Source: Microvirga sp.
Lineage (GTDB): Bacteria; Pseudomonadota; Alphaproteobacteria; Rhizobiales; Beijerinckiaceae
Length of the DNA: 64,000 nt
NCBI GenBank assembly: GCA_031181145.1
Contig: JAPSLB010000021.1
Coordinates: 1 to 64,000, forward strand
Direction: 5' to 3'
Made by a program: the position numbers and the translations under genes. Position 1 is the stretch's first letter, and each line of letters starts with the position of its first letter. Positions 25,768 to 34,547 of this stretch are shown in pieces. Below the pieces are notes generated by a model. It did not search any database. It was not told where the DNA came from and saw only the letters and a program-made list of their open reading frames with translations.

Positions 25768-27422
25768 GCGGGCCTCACGGCGCGGGTGAGAAGCTGCAGT
25801 TTGTCCGCCGCAGTCAGCTGGATCCGGCCTTGGCGCGTGCCCCAGCCGCGGGCGGTGAGCCGGTCGAGGACGCGGCGGTAGTTCTCCATCATCAGGATCG
25901 CGGGCTTGAGCGCGCCCCTATCGAGACGGGTCAGGGCCTCGTCCGCGGCGGCAAAGCCTGCGCGCGCCTCCTCGGCCAGGGTTTCGCAGACCCGGGCGAA
26001 GCGCGGGTCTGCGACGAGAACGGCAGCGGGCGCATCCTGCACGCCGAGCTGAGCGAGCCGGGAGAGCGGAATATAGACCCGCTCGCGCGCGGCATCCTCA
26101 TCCACGTCGCGCAGGATGTTCACGAGCTGCAGAGTGCGCCCGAGATCCAGGGCGAAGGAGCGGGCTTTCGGCGCGCCGAAGATATGCACCGAGAGAGTGC
26201 CGACGGAGCCTGCCACACGGCGGCCGTAGAGCTGAAGGTCATAATCGCTCCTCAGGCGCAGCCTTTCGGCACAATCCATCTCCATGCCGTCGAGGAGGGC
26301 GTGGCATTCGTCAAGCGGCAGCTTGAACAAGCTGGAGGCGCGGGCGAGTTCGCGGCCGACAGGCGTTTCCGGCGCGCGATGCAGGCGGTCGATCTCCCGA
26401 CGCCATTCGCGCAGGGCGCATATTTTCTCGGAGACGGGGACGATGCCATCCGCAACGTCATCCACGGCGCGGCAGAAGGCATAGACCGCGTGAATGGCGC
26501 GACGGCGCTCATGACTCAGACTGTGCATGCCGAGCCGGAAGGAAGAGCCCGATCGGCGCACGGCCGCTGCGGTGATGCGCGCGTCGCCGTTCCCCGGCTT
26601 GCGGACGAGGCCCGACAGGCCCGTCAGGAAAGCCTGCGCTGCATCCGCCTTGCCGATCGCGACACGTTCGACGGCCGGATCTCTGCGGCGCAGGTGCTGG
26701 CTCAAGCGTTCGGCAAGTGCGATGGTGGCCATGCTTTGAGCGCGCAGGCGCTTATTCTGCAGGCGCTCCGGCAAGGCACGCGCCCGGTCGATCAATTCAT
26801 CGACGCGATCCAGCATGGCGTCGAGCACCATGCGTCTAGCCTTTGCCTGGGCGGGCGTGAAAAAGGCTCTCTCGCCTCCGCCCAGCATCGTCCATTGAAG
26901 GGGGATGTAGATTCGCCCCAGATGCTCATGATCCTGACGGCAGTCCTGCAGGTGGTTGAGAATCTGCAAAGCGGTGCAAAGCGCATCCGCGGGCACCTGC
27001 GCGGCGGCGCACTCCCCATGAAGCTGCAGCAGGAAGCGTCCGGCCGGATTGGCGGAGCGCCGGCAATAGTCGAGAAGCTCCGTCCAGTCGTTGTAGCGCG
27101 CCTTGATCGCATCCTGCCGGAAGGCGTGCAGCAGCTCGCGGGCTTGAGCAATGCCTGTCTTGTGCCTTCTATCCACATGGTGAAGTCGTGCCGCCTCGGG
27201 AATCCGCGGATCGCCTGTCACGAGCGCCTGCTCAAGCGCGTCCAGGCGGGTCAGCTTTTCGGCGGCTCCGAGATCGGCGGCATCGGCAATGTCGTCGGCC
27301 ATGCGCACGAAGCCATAAAAAGCGAGCACTGCCTCCCGATGTTCGGGCGACAGCACGAGGGAGGCGACAGGGAAGTTTTCGGTTTTCGGTGTCTTGGTCG
27401 GTTCTCTCGCCAGCGTGCTCAT
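25764..27422 (-). CDS. HpnC-HpnD fusion: squalene/phytoene synthase-type double enzyme
   Basis: A 552-residue protein with two complete squalene/phytoene synthase-family domains in one open frame. Domain 1 (about 10-280, HpnC-like) has acidic motifs DDIAD (43-47) and LQDCRQD (158-164) then GRIYIP. Domain 2 (about 283-552, HpnD-like) has DDVAD (321-325) and ILRDVDED (436-443) then RVYIPL. Each domain is about the size of one family member. HpnD joins two farnesyl diphosphates into presqualene diphosphate and HpnC converts it to hydroxysqualene, so the fusion could pass the intermediate directly. It starts 4 bases after the glycosyltransferase stop. Most bacteria encode these as separate proteins. 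Confidence 0.88.
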   Translation of the reverse strand: MSTLAREPTKTPKTENFPVASLVLSPEHREAVLAFYGFVRMADDIADAADLGAAEKLTRLDALEQALVTGDPRIPEAARLHHVDRRHKTGIAQARELLHAFRQDAIKARYNDWTELLDYCRRSANPAGRFLLQLHGECAAAQVPADALCTALQILNHLQDCRQDHEHLGRIYIPLQWTMLGGGERAFFTPAQAKARRMVLDAMLDRVDELIDRARALPERLQNKRLRAQSMATIALAERLSQHLRRRDPAVERVAIGKADAAQAFLTGLSGLVRKPGNGDARITAAAVRRSGSSFRLGMHSLSHERRRAIHAVYAFCRAVDDVADGIVPVSEKICALREWRREIDRLHRAPETPVGRELARASSLFKLPLDECHALLDGMEMDCAERLRLRSDYDLQLYGRRVAGSVGTLSVHIFGAPKARSFALDLGRTLQLVNILRDVDEDAARERVYIPLSRLAQLGVQDAPAAVLVADPRFARVCETLAEEARAGFAAADEALTRLDRGALKPAILMMENYRRVLDRLTARGWGTRQGRIQLTAADKLQLLTRAVRPA

Positions 27423-27426
27423 CGCG

Positions 27427-28530
27427 TCATCCCACCGGATAGAGCCTGCCCTTCCACCCCGTCCTATGCGTACGGCCGATCCGCAGAAGAACGCTCCACT
27501 GGATCGCCAGGCTCGTCAGGATGGTGAAGGGATGGAAAAGGATTGAGACTGGATTCTCCCGAGTCGCCACCGTCACCATGGCGCGGGTTGCAAGCGAGAG
27601 CAGGACGGCCCCCACGATCGGCCAGGTCGGCATGGCCGGGAGAAAAACGAATGGCAGCACATGCCCGCCCAGGAGCAGAACGGTCCAGACCGGCAGCGCC
27701 ACGGGCTTCGCCATGCCCTCGTGGGCGTTCTTCGCGAAACCGTTCCAGGCGTCCGCAAAGCGCGTGTACATGCGGCACGAGGCGAGCCTGTCGCCCGTCA
27801 CGAGATCGGTCATGAGGCCGTTGCGCCGGAACTGCCGGGAGAGCTGGATGCCGTCATGGATCAGGGAACGGATGGCGGCATGGCCGCCGCTCGCGCGATA
27901 CGCGTCCCGCTCCACGAGCATCAGCTGCCCGCAGGCCGCCCCGAACCCCGGCTGGACCGATGCGCGCATGAGGCCCATGGGCAGATAGCCGAGGAGGAGC
28001 AGATTGATCGCCGGTACGGTGAGCCACTCGCCCGGTGCTTTCATGATCTGCCGCGGAACCGCGCTGACCAGGCCGGCGCCTGTCGCCTGGGCATGTCCGG
28101 CCAGAAGGCTCGCGGCATGGGGCGTCAATCTCACATCAGCGTCGACGAAGAGGAAATGGGTTCCGCGCGCATGCTTCGAAAGATGGTGGCAGGCGTGGAC
28201 CTTCCCGGTCCATCCTTCCGCGAGGGGCGGTGCATTCATCAGGCGGATGCGCGGGTCGCGGGAGGCCATGGAACGGACAATCTCGGCGGTGGCATCCGTG
28301 GATCCGTCGTCCATCACCAGCACTTCGATGTCGACTCCCCGGCTCGCAAGGGCCGCTTCGACGGCGGGCCCGATATTGGCCGCCTCGTTACGCGCCGGGA
28401 TGAGGACGGAAACGAGGGTTCGTTCACGTGCGGACGCACGGGGCGTTCGCCTCAAGATCTCCAGGTTGACGACCGCAAGCCCAGCCGGAACTGCCGCGAG
28501 TAACAGAAGGACGAGGGCGAGCACCGTCAT
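27427..28530 (-). CDS. Membrane glycosyltransferase family 2 (carotenoid glycosyltransferase candidate)
   Basis: A 367-residue GT2 enzyme with an N-terminal membrane helix (about 3-22), a catalytic domain (IPARNEAANI, MDDGSTDAT, DxD at Asp130-Ala-Asp132 in FVDADV) and three or so C-terminal helices. This layout matches CrtQ-type transferases that put glucose on the carboxyl end of C30 carotenoids. The gene context (two CrtN-like genes and an acyltransferase) supports this, but the sugar and acceptor are inferred. Its ATG overlaps the acyltransferase stop (ATGA). Confidence 0.82.
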   Translation of the reverse strand: MTVLALVLLLLAAVPAGLAVVNLEILRRTPRASARERTLVSVLIPARNEAANIGPAVEAALASRGVDIEVLVMDDGSTDATAEIVRSMASRDPRIRLMNAPPLAEGWTGKVHACHHLSKHARGTHFLFVDADVRLTPHAASLLAGHAQATGAGLVSAVPRQIMKAPGEWLTVPAINLLLLGYLPMGLMRASVQPGFGAACGQLMLVERDAYRASGGHAAIRSLIHDGIQLSRQFRRNGLMTDLVTGDRLASCRMYTRFADAWNGFAKNAHEGMAKPVALPVWTVLLLGGHVLPFVFLPAMPTWPIVGAVLLSLATRAMVTVATRENPVSILFHPFTILTSLAIQWSVLLRIGRTHRTGWKGRLYPVG

Positions 28531-29363
28531 GGCCGACGACCCTCATGGGAGGGGTTGAAGGAGCGCCCGGACAAGGCGGAGCTCATGCGGCGCCAGCCGT
28601 CGTAGACGCCGCCCACGCCCGCCCGTCCTTCGATCAGGGGCTGGAAACGCGCAGGGTCACGGGTCTTCACATCGTCGCTCAGGCGGTCGACCACCTTCGT
28701 GAGTTCCGCATCGAGACGCTGCAAGCGGGTCGGGCGGGAGAGATCGAGCAGATCGCGACCGCGCATGGGATGGCCGAAGGCCGTGAAGGCTTCCGCGCCC
28801 CGCTCGAGCCAGAATCCGTATTCTATGCCGAGGGGGATGATGGTGCATTCAGGCGCGATCTCGGCCAAGCGCGCGATCCCGGGCTTCAGCCCGAGAGGGC
28901 GCTCCCGCACATCGGAAAAGCGGCCCTGTGCCGTCACCCAGAGAGCGCGTTGGGGTGAAGACAGAATGTCCGCGCTCGCCGTCAGGAAGGCGGCCGCGCC
29001 CCGCGTGGTGTGCAGATCCACCCCGAACGCGCCGATGCGGCCGAAGATGCCATATCTTTTCAGCATCTCGGCATCGATGGGAGCATAGCTCTCGTAGGAC
29101 GGAAACAGGCGATCCGCCAAGAGGATGTAGACGGCTGCATCCCACCATGACGGGTGGTTGGAGTAAACGACGACCGGGCCGCTGCGCGGTACGTCTGGAA
29201 GGCCCCATGAGGCGATCCTCAGAGCATTCATATGCCGGGCGAAATAGCGGCGGAACACGGATACCATGAACCGGTGGATTGTCGCGGAGCGGCGCGCGAC
29301 CGGGGAGAGCCCTGTCTGCCGGGAGAGCCTGGGTCCTCCTGCCGCTCTGCCTCTAGCCTGCAT
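28527..29363 (-). CDS. PlsC-like acyltransferase (carotenoid glycoside acylation candidate)
   Basis: A 278-residue protein of the lysophospholipid acyltransferase superfamily. The HX4D catalytic motif is at His70-Asp75 in SNHPSWWD; further downstream FSDVRERPLG replaces the usual FPEGT block. It would move an acyl chain to a hydroxyl. In this operon the likely acceptor is the sugar of a glycosylated carotenoid, as in staphyloxanthin-type pigments. The ATG overlaps the upstream desaturase stop as TGATG. An in-frame ATG at residue 33 is a possible alternative start. Confidence 0.78.
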   Translation of the reverse strand: MQARGRAAGGPRLSRQTGLSPVARRSATIHRFMVSVFRRYFARHMNALRIASWGLPDVPRSGPVVVYSNHPSWWDAAVYILLADRLFPSYESYAPIDAEMLKRYGIFGRIGAFGVDLHTTRGAAAFLTASADILSSPQRALWVTAQGRFSDVRERPLGLKPGIARLAEIAPECTIIPLGIEYGFWLERGAEAFTAFGHPMRGRDLLDLSRPTRLQRLDAELTKVVDRLSDDVKTRDPARFQPLIEGRAGVGGVYDGWRRMSSALSGRSFNPSHEGRRP

Positions 29364-30898
29364 CAGGATGCGTTCCGTAAATTCTCGGCCTTGAGATCGG
29401 CGTCGAGGGCATCGGCGGCGATCCAGCCTGACATCATTACCATCGGCATCCCGGGGCCCGGATGGGCCGCGCCGCCAGCGAGATACAGTCCACGTACCTT
29501 TCGGCTCCGGTTGCCGGGCTTGAAGGCGCCCATGAACTTGCCATGGCTCGCCAAGCCGTAAATCGCGCCGTTCAGAACCTTGTAGCGATCATGGATGTCC
29601 TGGGGGGTCAGGTGGCGCTCGACGACGATGCGTTCCTCAATGTCATGCATTCCAGCCGTGCGTTTGAGCTTGTCAATGATCGTCTGGCGATAGTCCGAGA
29701 ACATTTGAGACCAGTCGTGGTGAGGCCGCAAATAGGGCGTGTGGACCAGAACGTAGAGTGCTTCTCCCCCCACTGGCGCGACGCTCGGGTCGGTTCCGGC
29801 CGGGGCTGCGAGATAGCAGGTCGGGTCGGGAGCGGGCTCGCCGCGGCGATAGATGTAGTCGAACTCCTCTTCCGGATCGCGCGAGAACACGAAGTCGTGA
29901 TGAAGGATGTGGTCGTATCGCTTGTTCAAACCGAGATAAAGCACAACGCCCGAGCAGGCCGGTTCGAAGTCCTTGCGCGCGTAATGCTCGCCCACTTCGC
30001 CGCCCACGAGCTCGCGGTAGGTGCGGATGGAGTCCATGTTGGAGATGACGCTGTCGTACGACGCGGTTTCGCCGTTAGCGAGGACAAGACCCTTCACCTC
30101 GCCGTTCTCGATCTGCAGCGATGCCACATCCGATGCGGGCCTGAAGGCGGCGCCGAGTTCGGAGGCCAGCTTCATCAGCGCTTCGGCGACGGCTCGCGTG
30201 CCGCCCATGGGATACCACACGCCCTCCGCCGCCTGCATGTGAGCGATGGCGCAGAGCACGGCGGGGGAGCCATAGGGCGAGGAACCCACATATTGCGTGA
30301 AGTGATCGAGCATCTGCGCCAGCCGCTCGTCCTTCACCTTGGAGCGGATGGTGCCCGCAACGGACGATCCCATGCGCAACGACAGAACATCCCGCAGGGT
30401 GGCGGGGTTCATATTGGCGCGGATGTTGATGGTGTCGAACAAATCTTCAACCGATTTCCAGAAGAAGAAGCGGTTGGAGATGTCGTGGAGATGGGCCGAG
30501 ATCTCCTGGAAGCGCTTGTAGCCGTCACCCGCGCCCGTGCCGGGAGCGAAACGGTCCATGGCCGCAGACATCGCTGGGATGTTCTCCTGCAGGTCGATAT
30601 GTGTGCCGTCATCGAAGAAGCAGCGCCATTGCGGGTCCAGCCGGATGAGGTCGAGATAATCCGAGAGGTTGCGTCCGGCTTCTGCGAAGATGCGCTCCAG
30701 AACGCGTGGGACGGTGAGGATCGTGGGTCCCATATCGAAGCGAAAGCCACCCTCGTGCAGCACCGCTGCCTTGCCGCCGAGCCATGGATTCTTGTCGTAG
30801 AGCGTCACTTGGTAGCCACGTGCCGCCGCGACGCACGCCGCCGCCAATCCACCCAGACCGCCACCGATCACGGCAGCCGAAGATGCTTGAGCGCTCAC
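29363..30898 (-). CDS. CrtN/CrtI-type carotenoid desaturase or oxidase (second of operon)
   Basis: A 511-residue FAD enzyme of the phytoene desaturase family. The Rossmann start AAVIGGGLGGLAAACVA (about 8-24) leads into DKNPWLGGKAA and FRFDMGPTILTVP. The C-terminus has the family FAD motif GLYLAGGAAHPGPGMPMV. Members of this family in C30 pathways either introduce double bonds into squalene or dehydrosqualene (CrtN) or oxidise terminal methyl groups (CrtP/CrtNb). Two paralogs in one operon suggest a division of these jobs; which one does what is not decided here. Confidence 0.88.
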   Translation of the reverse strand: MSAQASSAAVIGGGLGGLAAACVAAARGYQVTLYDKNPWLGGKAAVLHEGGFRFDMGPTILTVPRVLERIFAEAGRNLSDYLDLIRLDPQWRCFFDDGTHIDLQENIPAMSAAMDRFAPGTGAGDGYKRFQEISAHLHDISNRFFFWKSVEDLFDTINIRANMNPATLRDVLSLRMGSSVAGTIRSKVKDERLAQMLDHFTQYVGSSPYGSPAVLCAIAHMQAAEGVWYPMGGTRAVAEALMKLASELGAAFRPASDVASLQIENGEVKGLVLANGETASYDSVISNMDSIRTYRELVGGEVGEHYARKDFEPACSGVVLYLGLNKRYDHILHHDFVFSRDPEEEFDYIYRRGEPAPDPTCYLAAPAGTDPSVAPVGGEALYVLVHTPYLRPHHDWSQMFSDYRQTIIDKLKRTAGMHDIEERIVVERHLTPQDIHDRYKVLNGAIYGLASHGKFMGAFKPGNRSRKVRGLYLAGGAAHPGPGMPMVMMSGWIAADALDADLKAENLRNAS

Positions 30899-31013
30899 AA
30901 AGATCCTCCAGTCGGGTCTGAACCGTCGATCGCTGTCCAGAAGGTTCTCAGGTCTCTGGTCCTGACTAGGCGGGTGACCTGAGGTTTTGGTTGTAGGAAG
31001 CGAAAAACGCAGT

Positions 31014-31316
31014 TCAAGGTAACCTCCCGATCAAGGGGCGGCGGGTGCAGATCATTCGCAGCACACGTCCGCCCGATGCGCGAATGACGGGAACGGAATA
31101 CTGGAGAGTGTCGCCGGCTTCTCGAACGGCGGACACGGCCGCAACCGCATAGGCCGCAGGGCTTCATCCGCGCGTTCCGTTGTTGTTGGTGTCGCAGATT
31201 CCGGCAAAGATCATGCCTTGCGCGGAGCCGACGCTTTCCGACCCGATGGCGAGCGTCGCCGCCTGAGCCCAGGACGCGATCAGAACAAGACCGAGGATCC
31301 ATCCAATGCGTCCCAT
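31014..31316 (-). pseudogene. Small secreted ORF with in-frame TGA at codon 51
   Basis: An ATG at 31316 opens a frame of 100 sense positions to the stop at 31014-31016, interrupted once by TGA at 31164-31166. The first 50 residues include a good signal peptide (GRIGWILGLVLIASWAQAA) and end in DTNNNGTRG. The part after the TGA (SPAAYAVAAVSAVREAGDTL and on) stays open for 49 codons and looks like a continued secreted domain. A TGG-to-TGA change is the simplest reading, giving a broken gene; a real 50-residue product or readthrough is possible. It sits between the two crtN-like genes, 11 bases after the first. Confidence 0.5.
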
Positions 31317-31326
31317 GTGCGTTCCT

Positions 31327-32877
31327 TCACAAGATGGCTTCGCGGGTTGCTTCGGCAGGAGGCGCCTGCTCCAGCCATCCGGGGCGGCGGCGTTCCCAAT
31401 CCTCCATCAGGAGGCGCGTGGTGATGAGCGCCCCTTCGAAGATCACAGGCAGGCCGCTGCCGGGATGCGTGCCGCCGCCGACTAGATAGACATTGTGGCC
31501 GAACCGGTTGTGGGGCCGGAAATAGAGCATCTGCGTGAGGTTGTGCGCGAGGTTGAAGGTCGCGCCTTCGTATACGGAGAACTCATCCTGCCAGCCGCGC
31601 GGGGTCACCATGCGCTCGAAGCGGATGCGGTTTTCGATGTCGGTGAGGCCCAAGAGCTCGAGGCGCTCGATCGCGAGCCTGCGATAGCGGGGTGCCTCCT
31701 TCTGCCAGTCGATATTGCACCTTAGGTTCGGAACGGGCACGAGCACATAGAGACTCGTGTGTCCTTCCGGAGCAAGCGACGGATCGGTTGCGCCCGCATG
31801 CTGGACGTAGATTGAGGGTTCTTTCGAAAGAATTCCTTCGGTGATTTCGCGGATGTTCCGCTCGTAATCTCGAGCGAGAAGAATTGTGTGGTGGGCAAGA
31901 TCCCCAACGTCACCTTCGATGCCCAGATAGAGCATGAAGGTCGAACAGGAGAGCTTTGCCCGACCAAGCTTCCTGTCCGTCCAGCGCGGGCGCATGGATT
32001 CCGGAACGAGGCGGCGCACGGCGTGCCCGAAATCGCCGTTGACCACAATGGAGCCTGCCGCGAAGCGCTCTCCGCCCGCCTCCACGCCCACAGCCTCGCC
32101 ATCCTCGTAGAGGATGCGTTCGACCGGGGTATTGAGCCGAATATCGACCCCCATCCTGCGGGCGACGTTCGCCATGGCTTCCGACACGGCGCCGCAGCCG
32201 CCGACAGGATGGTAGACGCCGTGTTCGTATTCCAGGAATGACAGGATCGTGAAAAGGCTCGGGCACTGGAACGGCGACATCCCGAGATATTTCGTCTGAA
32301 ACGAGAAGGCGAGGCGTACGCGCGGATCGGCGAAGTAGCGCTTCAGGTCACCGTCCACGCTGGAAAAGGGCCTCAGTTTCGGCAAAGCGGCGAGCATCGC
32401 CGGCGTTGCGAGATCGACCGGGCTCGTGAAGGCCTGTTCGAGAACGGGGCGGAAGGCTTCGAGCTTTGCGCGATTGTCGTCGAGAAAGCGGCGGACGTTG
32501 CGCGCATCCGCAGGCGCAAGACATGCGATCTCCTGCTCGAGGCGCACCAGATCGGCTGTCGCCCGAATTTCGCCGCCGCCCTCGAAGATCAGGTGATATT
32601 GCGGGTCGAGGCGTCTGAGCTCCACATGGTCCTCCAGACGCTCGCCGCATTCTTCGAAGATGTCCCTCAATACGCGCGGGTAGAGAAAGAACGTGGGACC
32701 GATATCAAATTTGTAGCCGCCGGGCGCATGGATCGTCCGCGTTCGACCGCCAACGGCGGGCTCGCTCTCGAATATTGTTACGGGAATGCCTTTCCGTGCG
32801 AGCAGCATGGCGGATGCGAGGCCTCCGGGACCTGCTCCGACAACAGCCACGCGCGATGACTGCGAGGCACTCGCCAT
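31327..32877 (-). CDS. CrtN/CrtI-type carotenoid desaturase (first of operon)
   Basis: A 516-residue FAD enzyme of the phytoene desaturase family. The N-terminal VAVVGAGPGGLASAMLLA motif (about 10-27) is followed by ESEPAVGGRTRTI and YKFDIGPTFFLYP. The C-terminal FAD motif is NVYLVGGGTHPGSGLPVI. It is the first gene of the operon; GGGGTGAG precedes the ATG. It probably acts on squalene or a dehydrogenated C30 chain to build the conjugated chromophore. It is clearly diverged from the second desaturase, so this is not a recent duplication. Confidence 0.88.
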   Translation of the reverse strand: MASASQSSRVAVVGAGPGGLASAMLLARKGIPVTIFESEPAVGGRTRTIHAPGGYKFDIGPTFFLYPRVLRDIFEECGERLEDHVELRRLDPQYHLIFEGGGEIRATADLVRLEQEIACLAPADARNVRRFLDDNRAKLEAFRPVLEQAFTSPVDLATPAMLAALPKLRPFSSVDGDLKRYFADPRVRLAFSFQTKYLGMSPFQCPSLFTILSFLEYEHGVYHPVGGCGAVSEAMANVARRMGVDIRLNTPVERILYEDGEAVGVEAGGERFAAGSIVVNGDFGHAVRRLVPESMRPRWTDRKLGRAKLSCSTFMLYLGIEGDVGDLAHHTILLARDYERNIREITEGILSKEPSIYVQHAGATDPSLAPEGHTSLYVLVPVPNLRCNIDWQKEAPRYRRLAIERLELLGLTDIENRIRFERMVTPRGWQDEFSVYEGATFNLAHNLTQMLYFRPHNRFGHNVYLVGGGTHPGSGLPVIFEGALITTRLLMEDWERRRPGWLEQAPPAEATREAIL

Positions 32878-33176
32878 GGATCACTCACCCCATGGGCTGA
32901 CGGATAAGCCGGGAGCCCTGACTGAGCCCAAGTAGAACAGCGCGATTTGAAGACCAGGGGTGCACCCTTCCAGAGAGCGCATTTCGGAAATCTACTATCA
33001 GGGATATGAAACGATATTAAGGAAGTAGCGATCTAAACAGCCAGATTTCAGGCTATAGTTTCGAGCGATGCGCTGTCTCAAAAGTATGAGTTTGTAAGGA
33101 GAAAATCTAAGCGCCTTATTCTTGCCTTTTTAAAGTTGAGCTTCACTTCCAATCGAAACGGAAGGGGAGTCGATCT
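32878..33176. promoter_or_regulatory. Divergent promoter region between the carotenoid operon and rlpA
   Basis: About 300 bases between two divergent genes, noticeably A/T-rich from 32990 to 33150 compared with the flanks. It should contain the minus-strand promoter for the whole carotenoid/squalene operon and the plus-strand promoter for the RlpA gene. I could not identify a specific operator with confidence. Confidence 0.5.
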
Positions 33177-33590
33177 TTGAAGAACATCCTCACCCGCGTG
33201 TCAGCAATCGCACCACTTCTATTTGTTGCGGCATGCAATACGACTGCGTCCAACGATCCATCGAGCACGGGATCAATCTCCCAGGCCAGCCTGGGCAAGG
33301 AACTTCAGCGCGGTACGGCCTCCTGGTACGGTCCAGGCTTCCATGGCCGGAAGACCGCCAGCGGGGAACGCTTCAACTCGAATGCCATGACTGCGGCCCA
33401 CCGTTCCCTGCCTTTCGGCACCCGTCTGAGGGTTGTCAACGAGCAGAATGGGCGCTCTGTAATTGTTCGCGTCAATGATCGCGGACCCTTTGCCCACCGG
33501 CGCATCATCGATCTTGCGAAAGGGCCGGCCCAAGCTCTAGGGCTGACCACGGCCGGGACCGGATATGTCTCCCTGCATAGACTCGACTGA
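33177..33590 (+). CDS. rlpA: RlpA-family septal-ring lipoprotein
   Basis: A 137-residue lipoprotein with a lipobox LFVAAC (Cys20) and a double-psi beta-barrel RlpA domain (about 46-137). Diagnostic segments are TASWYGPGFHGRKTASGE, NSNAMTAAHRSLPFGT and VNDRGPFAHRRIIDLAK. RlpA enzymes cut peptidoglycan strands lacking stem peptides or bind them at septa. There is no SPOR domain, so it is the short form. The start is TTG, supported by GGGAG 7 bases upstream and by the signal peptide; no ATG fits. Confidence 0.9.
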   Translation: MKNILTRVSAIAPLLFVAACNTTASNDPSSTGSISQASLGKELQRGTASWYGPGFHGRKTASGERFNSNAMTAAHRSLPFGTRLRVVNEQNGRSVIVRVNDRGPFAHRRIIDLAKGPAQALGLTTAGTGYVSLHRLD

Positions 33591-33668
33591 GACTGCTTGG
33601 CCGGAGTTAGGTGCTTCTTAATTCCTTGAGGCGATTCTTGGCCCGATTCGGGACCAAGGGTTGCTTAC

Positions 33669-34025
33669 ATGGAATCGAGATCGTCTCAGGCGACGAACGT
33701 CATCCGCTTTCCGGGCGCACGCTCGTCGGCCAATCCGCGCCGTGATCAGAAGAGCCTCATGGATGCAGTCTATGCCGCAGGCTCGCTGCCGATCCCTGCG
33801 AACGATCGGGCGACCAAGGAGATGGCGACACGGCTTCACATTTTCGGCTTCGTCGTCATCGACGAGGTGCTGTCCGACGGCTCGGCCCGCCGCCTGCGCC
33901 CCTCCGAGTCATTCCAATCCTCCACCCTTCATCCGTGGCGCGTCTCGAAACCTTCGGGCCGCTACCGAATCGACGACGATTGGCCTGAGACCGACCGGGA
34001 GCTTTTCGCTGCTCTTCTTGCGTGA
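33669..34025 (+). CDS. Conserved-looking hypothetical protein
   Basis: A 118-residue protein with a polar N-terminus (ATNVIRFPGARSS, a pattern common at the start of small alphaproteobacterial proteins), a central HIFGFVVIDEVLSDGSARRL segment, and an acidic tail. There is no signal peptide or known catalytic motif. It lies between rlpA and another small gene on the same strand. The family is not recognised. A frame in another register overlaps it but merely extends the next gene upstream. Confidence 0.55.
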   Translation: MESRSSQATNVIRFPGARSSANPRRDQKSLMDAVYAAGSLPIPANDRATKEMATRLHIFGFVVIDEVLSDGSARRLRPSESFQSSTLHPWRVSKPSGRYRIDDDWPETDRELFAALLA

Positions 34026-34125
34026 TCTGTCCGGCCTCGCCTTTTTATTTCCCCGAACTATTTTCCTGCGGCATGGCGGAGCTTGCACAGGCTCCGCGGA
34101 GACCCGCGACCGCAGGACCGAAGCG

Positions 34126-34431
34126 ATGCATCTGGTGCAGATTCTTCTGCCGCTGGCCGACAATGCCGGCCGCCGCTTTGACGGCAAGGCCTATGGCCGC
34201 GTCCGTTCCGAACTGTCGGAGCGCTTCGGGGGCATCACCAGCTTCACGCGCGCCCCCGCCGAAGGCGTCTGGAAGGAGGGTGGCCATACCACCCATGACG
34301 ATATCGTGGTCTTCGAGGTGATGGCTCGCGAAATCGACCATGGCTGGTGGGAAAATTATCGCGCGGAACTGGAGCGCCGCTTCCAGCAGGAAACCATCGT
34401 CATCCGTGCCATCAAGGTTGAAATGCTCTGA
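34126..34431 (+). CDS. Small conserved hypothetical protein
   Basis: A 101-residue cytosolic protein beginning MHLVQILLPLADNAG and containing ELSERFGGITSFTRAPAEG, VWKEGG and WWENYRAELERRF. Proteins of this shape are common in Hyphomicrobiales, with no assigned function that I know. AGGA lies about 9 bases before the ATG. It is not linked to a defined pathway here. Confidence 0.72.
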   Translation: MHLVQILLPLADNAGRRFDGKAYGRVRSELSERFGGITSFTRAPAEGVWKEGGHTTHDDIVVFEVMAREIDHGWWENYRAELERRFQQETIVIRAIKVEML

Positions 34432-34547
34432 CGGCGGAACCGGCGCCGCGCCGCTTCGCTTGTCGTGTCGGTTAAGCGCGTCCTGCGGAGGTATCGACAC
34501 CGGCCTCCCGCATCGAGAGATGCGTCCTGGTCAAAGAGAGCATTCCC

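Noticed and set aside
25701-27527. A 608-codon plus-strand frame opposite the HpnC-HpnD fusion
   Set aside because: The minus strand has both synthase domains with full acidic motifs; the plus frame is a codon shadow.
29462-30982. A 506-codon plus-strand frame opposite the second desaturase
   Set aside because: The minus strand encodes an intact FAD enzyme; the plus frame lacks motifs and a binding site.
31164-31166. Selenocysteine at the in-frame TGA
   Set aside because: No SECIS-like element was identified by eye and the residue context gives no redox motif; a nonsense change is simpler.
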